Source: Klebsormidium nitens
Taxonomy: Eukaryota > Streptophyta > Klebsormidiophyceae > Klebsormidiales > Klebsormidiaceae
Direction: 5' to 3'
NCBI GenBank assembly: GCA_000708835.1
Contig: DF237166.1
Coordinates: forward strand, 1-64,000
DNA: 64,000 bases
Of the stretch, positions 12,261 to 22,988 are shown in pieces. The number at the start of each line of letters is the position of its first letter. Position 1 is the stretch's first letter. The notes beneath the pieces were generated by a model, which saw only the letters and a program-made list of their open reading frames with translations, did not search any database and was not told the DNA's origin. The translations under genes were made by a program, and so were the position numbers.

Positions 12261-14426
12261 TGCGGTAGGGTGACTCTACTCAAAATCGAATGCTGTTCGG
12301 AAGCACCCCGAGCTCTTCAACTCCAGCACCAAGGTGCACCAGAGACGCCGCCTTCGGACACATCCGAAGGGCTACCCAGATTGGGTGTGAACTTTGAAGC
12401 CCAGCTCCTTTCAAAGCATCCTGTGCCCAGGTAAACAAAGGCTACATCATACATGTGCGCCAAGGGGAGTGCTTGAAAAGTTTCATGCAAATCGGGTCAC
12501 TGCTAACCTCAATCAGAATCGAAGGACGGTTAACCGCGGGTCTCAGGCTACCGTACGTTGGTACCCTTCTCTAGTTCGAGCTTCTCAGGAACTTTTGCCC
12601 AGTGTGTAGGCTAGGACTCGGCTCTGACTCTCTGAGTCTTGGGTCTAGCTAGGTAGTCTATTAGACTCGAGTCCAGGCCAGACTTTCATCCAGAGCATGC
12701 TACCTATCTACGGTACCTCCCTGGGCCTAGGTATCTTGTCTTCTGCCTTCAAGTTCTGCCTTGTGGGCTGGTGAGCTTGGCTGCAGTTCTCGTCAGTGGC
12801 TTCTCTCAATCGATACAGGGTTGCACTCGCAGCACACCAATCCCTTCGGATGAAGAAGTGAGAAGCAGGGTAGTGTAAGAGTGCAAGCTCCAAAAGGCTG
12901 CTTAGCATCCATCCCCCAAATGTTGCTTTAATGTTGACCGGCGATCCATCCTCTGCGCCGCGTGCATCACCTGACGTGTTGTCCTGGAGTTTACCCCTGT
13001 GCAGTCTAAATGTTCAAACTTTTTCTTGCTGAGTGATCGGAGCTGAGCTCACTTGCATGTGCTGTTGTAAATATTGCCAAGGGTACCACACCTGGCAAGA
13101 CAAGAATCTGCAAGGTGCACTGCCAAGATTGTAAGGTATGTGATCACGACTCTTTTGTTCCTACAATCACTTTAACGAGCTCAAGCCAATGGGGAGTATT
13201 AACCACAATAGGAACCTCTACTAATCACACTTAATTTAATTAGCTGTATGACTGCAATTGGCGGTGTCACCTTTTTTTTGAGGCATCAGCATGCATAAGT
13301 TTTCTTGCTTATCTATTTCTACCTGCAATGACTTGGCATTAGACCAGATGATGGTTTTGATACCAACAGCAACAGACTCGGTTGATGTTGGTAATGCAAA
13401 GGACCAAGAAAGGCTGTGGCGGGGATGACGATGTTGGTTGTGGCCATCCAGCTTGTTATTTCCCACAGGCTCAGAAATACCATTCATATCGGCAGGAGAT
13501 TGGTTCAGTTTTTTACTGCAACTGGACTGCTGTTGCCTTACCTCCTGAGCTTTGCATTGAAAGCGCGGCATATGAATGCTGTGCTACTTGGTGGGGCTGA
13601 AATTCTAGGAATTGGCCCGATACATACCTGCCGTCATTGGCAGCTTACACTCGTTAGGTTAAGCACAGTGTTTGAAAAGAATAGTTCGCGGTCAAGCCAG
13701 TTCAGGCAAACAAAAGAGGGACTCAGTGTAGTCTGGCACCAAAAGATTCTTATACACAAGAAGGAGGCGAGCCTGGAAACTGGACGGGCCAGGTGGTATT
13801 TGCTAACTTTTGCATGCATCGGCAGAATTGATATGCTGCAGGGGCTCGTTTCAGGTGCTTAACATTTCCATCATAGTAGACTTGAGCACACTTTCTTCCT
13901 CTATCTTTTTTGGTAGCCTCCATGTGCTTCAGCGCTTGACAGAACGCTTGGGCTGTTGGAATTTGTCTTGAGAATGCAGAAGATACAGTTTTTCTGGGAG
14001 GTGTCTCCATTCATTATGATTATCCTGCATTCGCAGAGAGGCTGTCGTCTACACAACAGGTTTTTGTATTTTGTCAACGTCCTAGCTACTCCTGCATCAG
14101 CACGCGGGTTCTTTTTTGAGCTCACCGAACGTAGATTGGCACGTTTTAAGAACCTCATTCATTGCGAATTTGTTTTCATCTTTCAGGCGAGGGCAGAGGT
14201 GAGCAGAGGTGACATTGGAAGCGCTTCCTTGTGCAACACTGAACTCTTTTCTTTGAAGAGTTTTGGTTTGGTTGACTTGACCTTTTTGCAGCCTCATTCT
14301 CCTTTTTGGAAGTACAAGAGAGATGTCCGAAGAGCTAATTGCCCTGTCGCTCCTGCAGGTTTTTACCCAGTGCATCCGAGCTTGGCGCGATGATAAGGTG
14401 GAGACCCGCGTGAATATCAGCTGGCA
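12261..14426. other. divergent intergenic region
   Basis: This separates the starts of the LisH-CTLH gene (minus) and the large nuclear gene (plus). Forward frames near 13416-13862 and 13956-14393 are open but overlap reverse frames of the same size and show no family resemblance. Promoters and 5' untranslated exons of both genes should lie here. I see no clear TATA element. Confidence 0.5.
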
Positions 14427-17400
14427 ATGACTTCGCAAGGAGGGGCGTATGTTGCAGACCCCGGAGGAACAGCGGGCTTCCGGTCTCCGGATCAGTCCAG
14501 GCATGGGTGGGGGGGCCCGAGCTCTGGCGATTTCACCCCCCGGGGGGGGAGCTCCGCATACGGCGTGACGCCCAGCCTGAGTGGAACGAGTGGTCACGGC
14601 GGGGGGGGAAACGGGCTACCTGAGCGCGCGCCCGGCTCGTGCCCCCCCCCCAACCGAACCCAGCCGGCCGCTCGCTCAGATTCTGAATCTTACGACATTT
14701 GAGATTGGCGATGAGCGGTGGCCGCGCAGCCGGGAGCTGCTGAGGGCGGGCGACGAGGCGCGGCCGAATGAGGGGGAGGATTCTGCCCCGCGGCCCCCCC
14801 CCCTCGTTGTGGACGGGGGAGGATGCGGCCAGGCTTGTTGCGGCGCTGAACGATGTGCAGCTGAAAGCGAGGTGAGGAGGGGGGGAGCCAATGGGGTGGA
14901 TAGGTCTGTGGCCAAGGCCAGATTAGCGACCATCACGCAATGCTATGAAACGAGATCCGTTGTTTGGACATCAACCTGAATTCTGCTGCTGGAGCATCAA
15001 GCTGGCCAAAACGGAACTACAGTATCGAGGGGTGGTTTGCGATTATTGCAAAGGACGGTTGTCTGGATCTCTTCGCTCGGGCAATCCTGGGTTCTGAATG
15101 TGGGTGCGCTCAAAAGACTGGATGAGGCAGTCTTGTAGGAAGCGAACGTGTTTTTGAAGCTTAGGAACAGCACTCGCCGCACCCTAAACCATTTTCTTTC
15201 CCGTCCCGGTCCGACTAACAACCCCTTTCTTTTGTGCACCAGGGAGCGGGCCGGTGTCCTGACCAGCTGCCTGAACAAGCTGGATCGCTGGCAAAACCAG
15301 GTTGCAAACCGCAAGAGGAAGAAAGAGATGCAGCAGACGGGGGCGAGCGGCGGGAGCCTCAGCAGCGGCAACGCGGGCAGCGGGGCTCCTCTTGGCGGGG
15401 GGGACGCAAGCCGGGGCACCGCCCCGGGCCCTGCCAAAAAGCTGCGGACTTCGCTGGTTGACGTCGGGGCGGCGCGGCCGGCAAAGGGCAACTGGGGGTC
15501 TCCGCCTGCGGGGCGGGACTCCCCCCGGGGGGTGACGAACTCAGCCAATACGGAGTCGGAGGAGGCGGGGGAACTAGAGTGGGATGGAAACCGGAGCAAG
15601 AAGAAGCGGACCCGGAAGAGCGACGCCAACGGGGACGTGAGCTGGCACGAGGAGCCGTCGAGGGCGGTGGGCAACAAGGGCGAGAGCAAAACGGGGAAGG
15701 TGGGCAAAGTGTGGCTCGGGAAGAGCTCGCCGGGAGGGGGCGGTTTGAAAGGACTGGAGAAAGGCGTCGGGGGCGGGGGGGTGCCTAGCAAGAAGCGATT
15801 TGCAGAGTCGCCCAGCAAGTATGTGGCTCACGGCGAGGGGCAGGGGTGGCCGAGAGGGGGGGTAGAAAGAGAGGAGAAGCTCCTTCCCCCCGGGAAGGAG
15901 CGGCCGCTCGAGAGGGAGGGCGGGGTGGCGAAGGGCATGCGAGGTCCGAGGACCGGCGTCGGGGGGCCGAACGCGGCCCATTTGATACGGCTCAAGTCGT
16001 TTACAAGCGAGGGGAGGAATCAGGAGATGGGGCAAACTCCCAGGGGGGTAGTGAAGAAGCCGCCGCCGAGTGGGCCGGTGGGGGGGGAACGGAAGAAGAG
16101 CCCACTGGGGGGGGAGAAAAAGCGCGCGGCAAGCCGGTCGCCGTCGCCAAGCCCCGGGTATAAAAACCCGAACAAGGTGGCGCGGCTCGCGCGGACAAAC
16201 AGCGCGGCGCTGAAGATGTTGAGGGACGAGTATATTTACACTGCGGAGAAGCCGTTTGCCTGGGGCAAGGAGAAGAAGGGTGCGAATGCGAAAGCGCCCC
16301 CCACCGGGGGGGACTGGCGGAAGAGCCCAAAGGGGGGGGTGCTGCTGAAGGTGGAGAAGGAGGGGCTGGTTATCGAGGCGCCCGACGGGGCACACATCTC
16401 GGTGCTGAAAAAGAGCCACAAAAAGGGGGGGAGCGCGCAGTATCGGAAGGAGATGGCGGCGATTGCGAACCGGTTCATGCTGGACCGGAACGCGGGGTTC
16501 GACATGGGGGCGATCCGCGAGGACGAGGGCGGCGCCGGAGAGTCGACGCCGAAGAAAAAGAATTTCGCGCGGGGGGGGACCGTGAAGCGAGGAGGTCGGT
16601 CCAGCCGGCTCGGGCGGCAGTTCAACACGGGGCCGGCCGACTCGTTCGAGCCACCGAGCAGCCGGAACGGCGACGCGACACCGAGCAGTACGGAGCACGA
16701 CGGGTTTAACCGGGGTTTGGAATCGGGTTTGGACAGCTGGGGCAAGCGCAAGCGGACCACCCGGCAGGGCCCAGACCGCGCCGCAAAGAAAGTGTTCGTG
16801 GGGGGTTTGCAGGTAGGGGTTTTGGTTCACGGCGCCTTACGATTATTGAAGACGACGCTAATCATAACGCTGTGTTTACAGTAGGGGTGCATCATGTAGA
16901 CGCTGTCAGTTGGTGCAGCGCGACTTTGCGTTCTATGGTTGAGATCTGCCCCATGCGACCGGAACCGATTTGTGACCCCGTCAGCAAACCGACCTCATTC
17001 ACCCCGTGTTGCTTTGCAGTTTAGTCTGTTAAAGCGGGCTTCTGCACTCGCGAGTCCATTTGCAATCGGACTGCAAGGAAGCGCATTGAATTTATCAGAC
17101 GACGCTCACTTGGCTAACTTGTCCCGCCGTCACGCTTCGGCGATGCTGACGGCGTGACGCCTACGCCCACTTTAAGCCGCAACCTTAAATGTCTGGGTTT
17201 GCAACTTGCAGGACGACTCCGAGGCGGAGTCGGACGAGGAGATGGAGAACGAGCTGGTGGTCGCATTCGAGACGCTGCCGCAGACGCTGCAGGAGCGGCT
17301 GAGCAGCGACTTTTGGCGGGAGGTCGAGCCGTACTTTGCGTTTCTGCGCGAGGAGGACCTCGCGTTCCTGCGCGAAAACTTCCGGGAGCTCAAGGAGGGT

Positions 17401-20400
17401 GACGTCGTGCTGAGCGTGCCGCGCTGCGGCGAGCACTTCCGGAAGGTGAGGCGGAACGGCGGAATGGCTTGATTCAAGACGGAACCAGGACGGAACCACT
17501 CGACGGATTTATCACTATCTCCATTCCAGCAAACGCGGTGTTACTAGTGGGCAATTCCGGACGCCGCAACACGACATGAGAAGCCAAGCTTTGCAAGCTG
17601 CCCCCAAAAGATGGAGCCTGGTTTGAACGCTGTGTCATCACCCTTCCTGGAGCAGAATAATCGCAGTTAGGCTCGCCTTGGATGGTCTTGAAGACGCAGA
17701 AGACAAATCTTCTTTTGTGCCAATCGCACTGGTCAGCGAATTCCTTGCTTTCGACAGGGCTATGGGCATGCAAAAGTTGGCCCACACGGATGAGAAGCAC
17801 GGTAGCATCTCATAGACAGTAGCCGCTCCAGAGCTGGTGCAACTTTGCATAGCAGGAAGATACGCCGCTGGACAATCCGAGGTTGAACAATCTACTGAAG
17901 CTGACAATCTCTGCAACTCAGCAAATCAACAAAATGCGACCAACTTTTCTCCTGTCCAACAACAGGAGAAAAGGTGGGCGAATACTAAATTTGTGGGCGA
18001 ATACTAAATTTAATATACCAACCAAGCTTTCCTGCTACCAGAGCTTTCATGGGCGCATACTGGATGGTCAATCTACCAACTTTTTCTGTCCAAAATAGTA
18101 AGAGGGGGACACTCCATATGAGTTGATCGACCAATTTTTCGCTGTCCGAACAGTTATGGGCGAACGAGGACCAGGCGGGGCGGTTCCTGTTAGATGACAA
18201 CCCTAAGACTCCGGGCCCAGATTGCGAGGAGCCGCCAGCCGCGGAGGCCTGGCTCCAGAAGGCCGGGAAGGTGTCGCTCTCACAGCGCCTTTTAGCGGCG
18301 CTGATCGACGTGGAGGAGCAGATCGAGGGGGAGCAAGTGGAAAAGGTGCGCCCTTTGTTACGAGGTGTCGGATGTTTCCATCGTGCATCTAGTACGTGCT
18401 TGTTGCAAACCCGGGAGGAAGGAGTGGCGGCGCCAAAGCAGGGGCGCTGTTGAAAAAAGGTCTTGATGCTTGACTTTGTTTGTGCTTTGATGTTCGGGGG
18501 TAAGTCTCCTGGGGCTAGGGACCAAGCATGATTCAGCATCGCTTCCTGTTTTCTGCACGAATCTTCTCAAATACGTTTTCCAAATTCTGAATGTACCGAC
18601 CACTTCCCGTTGATGCAGCAGGCTGCTTTGGCGTTGCCGCCAGCTGTCGACCCCCCCAATCCAACGAGCCCCCCCATAAGAGAGCCCCAAACGCACGAGG
18701 ACGCAGCAGACAAAGACCCCCTTCGCAGTAATGGGCCTTCAGATGGGGGCCCGATCGATACCGTCGAAGAGCCCTGTACATTAATGCAAGAGGAGACGCC
18801 CGCTGAAAAGGGCGTCGGAAGCGGCGGGAATTTCGGAGTGTCCGAGGAATCGGCGAGCGCTATTCCTGGGCTGCCCGAGGTTTTGACAGGCGCGGGGAAC
18901 GTCCGAGGCGGAACGGGGGCTGCGGAATCGGCGGCGGCGGATAGCAGGGGTTTCGACGACAGGATACAACGGTCCGCGGAGCCGGGAGTGGAGGCGTCGG
19001 CGATCGTCGCGGAACGGGGGGGTACTGCTGACCCCCCCGAAACGGTTCAGGACCACGTGGCAATTGTGTTAGAAAGCGACGATGAAGATATGGACATTGT
19101 GAATGTGGTCGAGGGGGGGGTGGAGGAGAAGGCGAAGGGGCCAGAGGGCGCACCGGAGCGGAGCGCGTGGGAGCAGAAGTTTGATGCGATGACGTTGGAT
19201 GAGAGGATACAGTGGGAGCTGCAGAATATTGGGCTGGTGGACGGGAAAGAGGTGGGCGGCCCGGCAATGCTTTTGCTTTAGTGGTGCCTTGTTTTGGGTT
19301 AACAGCCATTATCATCGTTTGCCCTTGCACTTGCTCGTTCCGTTCAGCTTGTTGAGACTTTCGTGCTGGAGGGGAGCATGACGTTTCATGACCTAAGTTT
19401 GAGGATGTTCAGATTGTTTTAACATTGAGGTTGTCAGAGAAGACAACCTCGAGATAAATTTGTCGGAAGCTTTTCTCGAGGCCGGAAACGTGACAGGTTT
19501 TGTTGTGCTTTAGGCCTCTCCTCTCTAACAGCTCCTTCTTTGTCTGAGGAGGAGCACGAATCTCGCGAGGACATCTATAAGTTTTTAAGGTTGGTGTCAC
19601 CGAAAGTGACAGACATTAAAACCTTCTAAGCGTCTTTCCCCTCCAATGTTGTCCCAGGAGAGCACGAAACGTGCGAGGACATCTGTGTGTTCTTGTTTGG
19701 TGTCGCCGAAAGTGAAAGGCTGTAATTTCTCCTAATCTTCCTCTCCTCTGTTGTTATTCAGGAGGAGCCCGAGGCGCGCGAGGACGACCCTGTCTGCTTC
19801 GAGCTGCGGTCGCTGCAGCGGCAGTTGAGAGAGCAGCTCGACGAGGACAACGCGCGGCTCGGGGCGCTGGAACAGCGGGCAGCCGCGGAGCGCCCCAATG
19901 AAGAGCGGTGAGGAAACCAGGGAATGCTTGATGCGTCCAGACAACCCATATCATAGCTGCTTTGGGGGAAAAAGAAGGAAGAAATTGCTTACATAAAAGG
20001 AGAAAACAAGAAAAACGACATTGAGTACTGTTTTGAGCGAAGTGTGGACATTGCTGGAGGTCTGGGCAGGAAGTGGCACCGTTGCATGATGGAGGAAGGA
20101 CTGCTGAGCAATCTCGGGAACGACAGTCCAGTGCGGAAAGGGCAGTTGGTGACCCCCTCAATTTAATCCACTTCAAATCCTTTTTCAATGTGAGGTAGTT
20201 CCAGAATTGGGCGTCATCTTTACTCCGAACTCGGACCTCTCCTCGCATCTCGTCGCAACCATATTCCTAATTTCTCTGTGGGTCTTTCCATCGAGTACAT
20301 CCACCTCCTCTGCTTCACTTTTGTTTTGTAGTTTCCCTTGTTTTTCCACCAGGAGCGCAAGAAGTGGGCGCTGTTCCAGTTCCTGGGGAGATAGTTTCTC

Positions 20401-21374
20401 ACCATCTCTCTGAATTCTTGAGATACCCAGTTGAATTCCCACAGGGCACACGTGAAACGGGCGCGGTTCCAGTACTGAGAATCAGTCCCCCCTTTCCTTT
20501 TCCCAATCTTTTCTCGCAGTTCCCTCATTAGTTCCCGTTATTCACTTCCAGGGAGCGCGAGAAGTGGGCGCTGTTTCAGTTCCTGGAGAAGCTCTACGAG
20601 CGCCGCAAGGGCGCGCGGGCCGGGCTCGGCCCCGGGAGCTCCAAGGGCGGCAAGGGCGCCGCCCAGAAGAAGGTCGCCGCGAAGGAAGCCTTCCTCGCGA
20701 GCGCGCGGCGCGCGCTGCGCAAGGTCGCGGAGTTCGAGGCCGGCGCGAGCGTCGTGCCACGTGGCCTCAACCGCAAGTGGGAGGAGAAGGCGCGCGCGCC
20801 CGCGCTGGAGGACGAGGAGCCGGCCGCGACGCCGACGGACGCGGCGCGGCGCGGCCGGAATTCCGCCGGCGGAGCTCCGTTGGCCGTCAAGGACGACCGG
20901 AAGGCGCGGCAAGTCGCAGGCGAGTACGCGGTGCAGGAGCTCCCGGTGGTGGCTAGCAAGGGCCAGCGCACGCGGAAGAAGCCGGTGAACAAGGGCAAGC
21001 GCAAGACGCCGTTCGGCGAGGTTTTGGGCGGCGCGAACGGCACGTTTGGCGGGGAGAAGGAGTTGGACTTGGAGCGTATGCGCGAGCGCGAGGCGGACAT
21101 TTTGGCGGAGGCGCAGGCGGCAGCGGCCGCCGAGGCGGCGGCGGCGCGGGCGGAGGCCGAGCAGCAGGCGGCCGCGCTCAACATGGGCCCCTCGAACTTT
21201 GAGGACATGACGATGGACTTGTCCGCGCTCCCGCTGCCCGACTTTGCAGGGTTGGGCGACGATGCGTTTGGCGGCGGGTTTGATATGGACTTTGGGCTAG
21301 GAGCCGACCAGTTCAACGAGCTCGCGGAGCTAGACAAGATTGGGTTGGACGACTTGGGCGATATGGGCTTCTAG
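14427..21374 (+). CDS. large plant-type nuclear protein of an uncharacterised family (SRRM-like in name)
   Basis: Seven exons join in phase: 14427-14871, 15243-16812, 17212-17445, 18154-18345, 18619-19251, 19762-19907 and 20552-21374 (TAG). The order of conserved blocks matches an uncharacterised plant family usually labelled serine/arginine repetitive matrix-like. In order they are: LVAALNDVQLKAR joined to an ERAGVLTSCLNKLDRW segment; KLRTSLVDVG; a short basic block NKVARLARTNSAALKM; DFWREVEPYFAFLREEDLAF; VSLSQRLLAALIDVEE; MTLDERIQWELQNIGL; a coiled coil in exon 6; and an acidic C-terminus rich in LDDLGDMGF-like patches. The basic, glycine-rich second exon suggests a nuclear protein, perhaps RNA or chromatin associated; that role is inference. 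Exon 1 needs two frame changes, one at or before a C10 tract at 14642 and one at a C10 tract at 14794, to join MTSQGG through FEIGDERWPRSRELLRA to the conserved exon end. Exons 6 and 7 are preceded by decayed copies of their own starts. Confidence 0.8.
14642..14651 (+). other. C10 tract near the first apparent frameshift in exon 1
   Basis: Upstream, the coding-like frame is that of the ATG at 14427. Downstream it continues one base later, through FEIGDERWPRSRELLRA. The shift could also lie at the G8 tract around 14601-14608. A homopolymer length error in the assembly is the simplest cause. Confidence 0.6.
14794..14803 (+). other. C10 tract at the second apparent frameshift in exon 1
   Basis: The frame before this tract reads NEGEDSAPRPPP. 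The frame one base later reads SLWTGEDAARLVAALNDV and reaches the conserved LKAR exon end in the phase that joins exon 2. One extra C (or two missing) would explain it. Confidence 0.6.
17944..18011. repeat. hairpin plus perfect 19-bp tandem duplication in an intron
   Basis: CTTTTCTCCTGT (17944-17955) pairs perfectly with ACAGGAGAAAAG (17962-17973) across a 6-base loop. Immediately after, GTGGGCGAATACTAAATTT occurs twice in a row (17974-17992 and 17993-18011). Both lie in the intron between exons 3 and 4 of the large nuclear gene. Confidence 0.9.
19549..19761 (+). repeat. two decayed copies of the exon 6 start inside the preceding intron
   Basis: The real exon 6 opens at 19762 with GAGGAGCCCGAG, followed by CGCGAGGACG. 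Related segments open at 19549 (GAGGAGCACGAA, then CGCGAGGACATCT) and 19658 (GAGAGCACGAA, then GTGCGAGGACATCT). They are spaced 109 and 104 bases apart and each is preceded by a pyrimidine-rich run; 19658 also keeps CCCAG. Both shadow copies share a GTGTC-CCGAAAGTGA motif absent from the exon. Confidence 0.8.
20353..20551 (+). repeat. two decayed copies of the exon 7 start inside the preceding intron
   Basis: Exon 7 opens at 20552 with GGAGCGCGAGAAGTGGGCG. A close copy starts at 20353 after ACCAG (GAGCGCAAGAAGTGGGCG, then CTGTTCCAGTTCCTGG). A poorer copy starts at 20445 after CACAG (GGCACACGTGAAACGGGCG). Spacings are 92 and 107 bases. Splicing to the 20353 copy would change the reading frame, because it lacks one G. 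Confidence 0.85.
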
Positions 21375-22988
21375 CGGCGGTTATCAGATTACTTGTAAAT
21401 CTGCTCGAGCGTTTCGGGGAGGGTTGGGAATAGGCACCGGTGATGGGTATGTTGGTGCCGGCCGTGAGGCGTCGAGCGCTGAATAAATGTCGAATATGGT
21501 CGCTGCGCCTGTAGATTGTTGAGCTCCTTTTAAGGAAGGGCCCTTAGGTTCGGTAGATTGATCAAAGAACTGTTGGCTGTCCCATGTCGCTATTGCTGGT
21601 GAAAGCCGCTCCAGCAATGGTGGTCCTAGTGTTTGTCTCTCGAGGTGCTTTTGCTCGGATAAGCGACTTGGCAGTAGAAGCCCAAAGGTTTTATGCTGAT
21701 TCAAGAGGCTTACAAGATGTAGCAACGAGCCAGCTGGACGAGTTGATGTAACCCAGTAATGCGGAAGTCCCCTACTGCAAAGGGTCGATTCTCGACGTCT
21801 ACATACTTTTCATGCGCCATATGCTTCAACACTGGAGGGTGACATGTGCTGCATATATTCAGTGACGCATTTGCAATATATATGGCCGAATACAGAGCTA
21901 AGTTCGTACATATACGGTACGTACCTGTTGTTCTACATTGAAGGTACCGACGCGGATGTACGCCCTAGTATACATTCAATCCGGCCTTGTCTTGAACGGA
22001 CCGTACATGTTGAAATCTCCATATATACGTGCAGGGTATATACGGCCTGTGATTGCACGTAACAAGAACGGTCCTGCATGAGTCCTAAGATATCTTAGGA
22101 TTTAATATATCGAGTCCTCGACTAGAGCCACTAGCTAAAGTCGTGCCGGCACATAGCTGCATGGTAGGCTATACATCTGCCGGGCACGACCAACAAAAAA
22201 GATAGCTCCTCTTCAGGTAGACAATTGCTGTTAAAGTCGCCAGTTGGCCGTTGAAGGCTGAATTGCAAGCCTAGCTACTATAGTCCAAGTTGACCATCTA
22301 AGTTAAAATTGTGCGATGCAGTCGGACCATCTGTGCCAGCTATGCGAACTTGATTAGCAACATTAATGCGAAACATTTGAAAAATTGTGAAAATTTTATG
22401 TTCATGCACATGCCGAGCGGGCCGATGTGGACTTGATTGCTAATTTATCGTCAAGCGCAGCGTCAGGCGGCTTGCAATAACTTAGTATCTGGCAATTGCT
22501 CAAGCGCGGCCAATGAATTGCTGATCCTCAGATCAGGTAGTATGTGGCCGCGGCCAAATATAGGCATATATATGCACTTTTGTATCAAGTTGCATCCAAG
22601 TTGCAGACCGTAGGTACTGCATATATGATGGGCCAGACGAGCTTCCAAAAGTTTGCCTGGTCGGGCGCGCTTCCAATACTTGCTTATCATGGGCTCACAC
22701 GATATGTTTCTTAATCAGTGCTTGCGCATTATGCTAACTTCGATACAGAAGATTTACAGCCATCAGTGCCGGCCGCCAATGCATTTCTGTTCGAATGGAG
22801 CCTCTTGTATGCGACCGGCTTTATATGGAGAGCAAAACGCCGAAAGCGGCTCGACCTGGACTGTTACCTTGGGCGCGGCCAGCAGCTGCAAACTTAATTT
22901 TTTGGCCGAGCGGACACTTAGCTTTACGCAACCTGACTCTTGCTGAATTTTATATGTGCCAGATGGAACGTCTGCTAAAAGCGCGACG
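21375..22988. other. convergent intergenic region with an imperfect hairpin
   Basis: This lies between the stops of the large nuclear gene and pyruvate kinase. It contains TATATA-rich patches at about 21850-22060 and an imperfect inverted repeat: GTCGTGCCGGC at 22140-22150 against GCCGGGCACGAC at 22179-22190. I see no gene. Confidence 0.6.

Noticed and set aside
11685-12434. 249-codon forward frame
   Set aside because: It runs opposite two well-supported exons of the LisH-CTLH gene and has no family similarity.
15574-16830. 418-codon open frame on the minus strand
   Set aside because: It lies opposite exon 2 of the large nuclear gene, whose forward frame has conserved blocks. High third-position GC opens the opposite strand; the arginine/leucine/proline-rich product is typical of such shadows.
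20594-21337. 247-codon open frame on the minus strand
   Set aside because: Opposite the last exon of the large nuclear gene; serine/alanine-rich antisense shadow.
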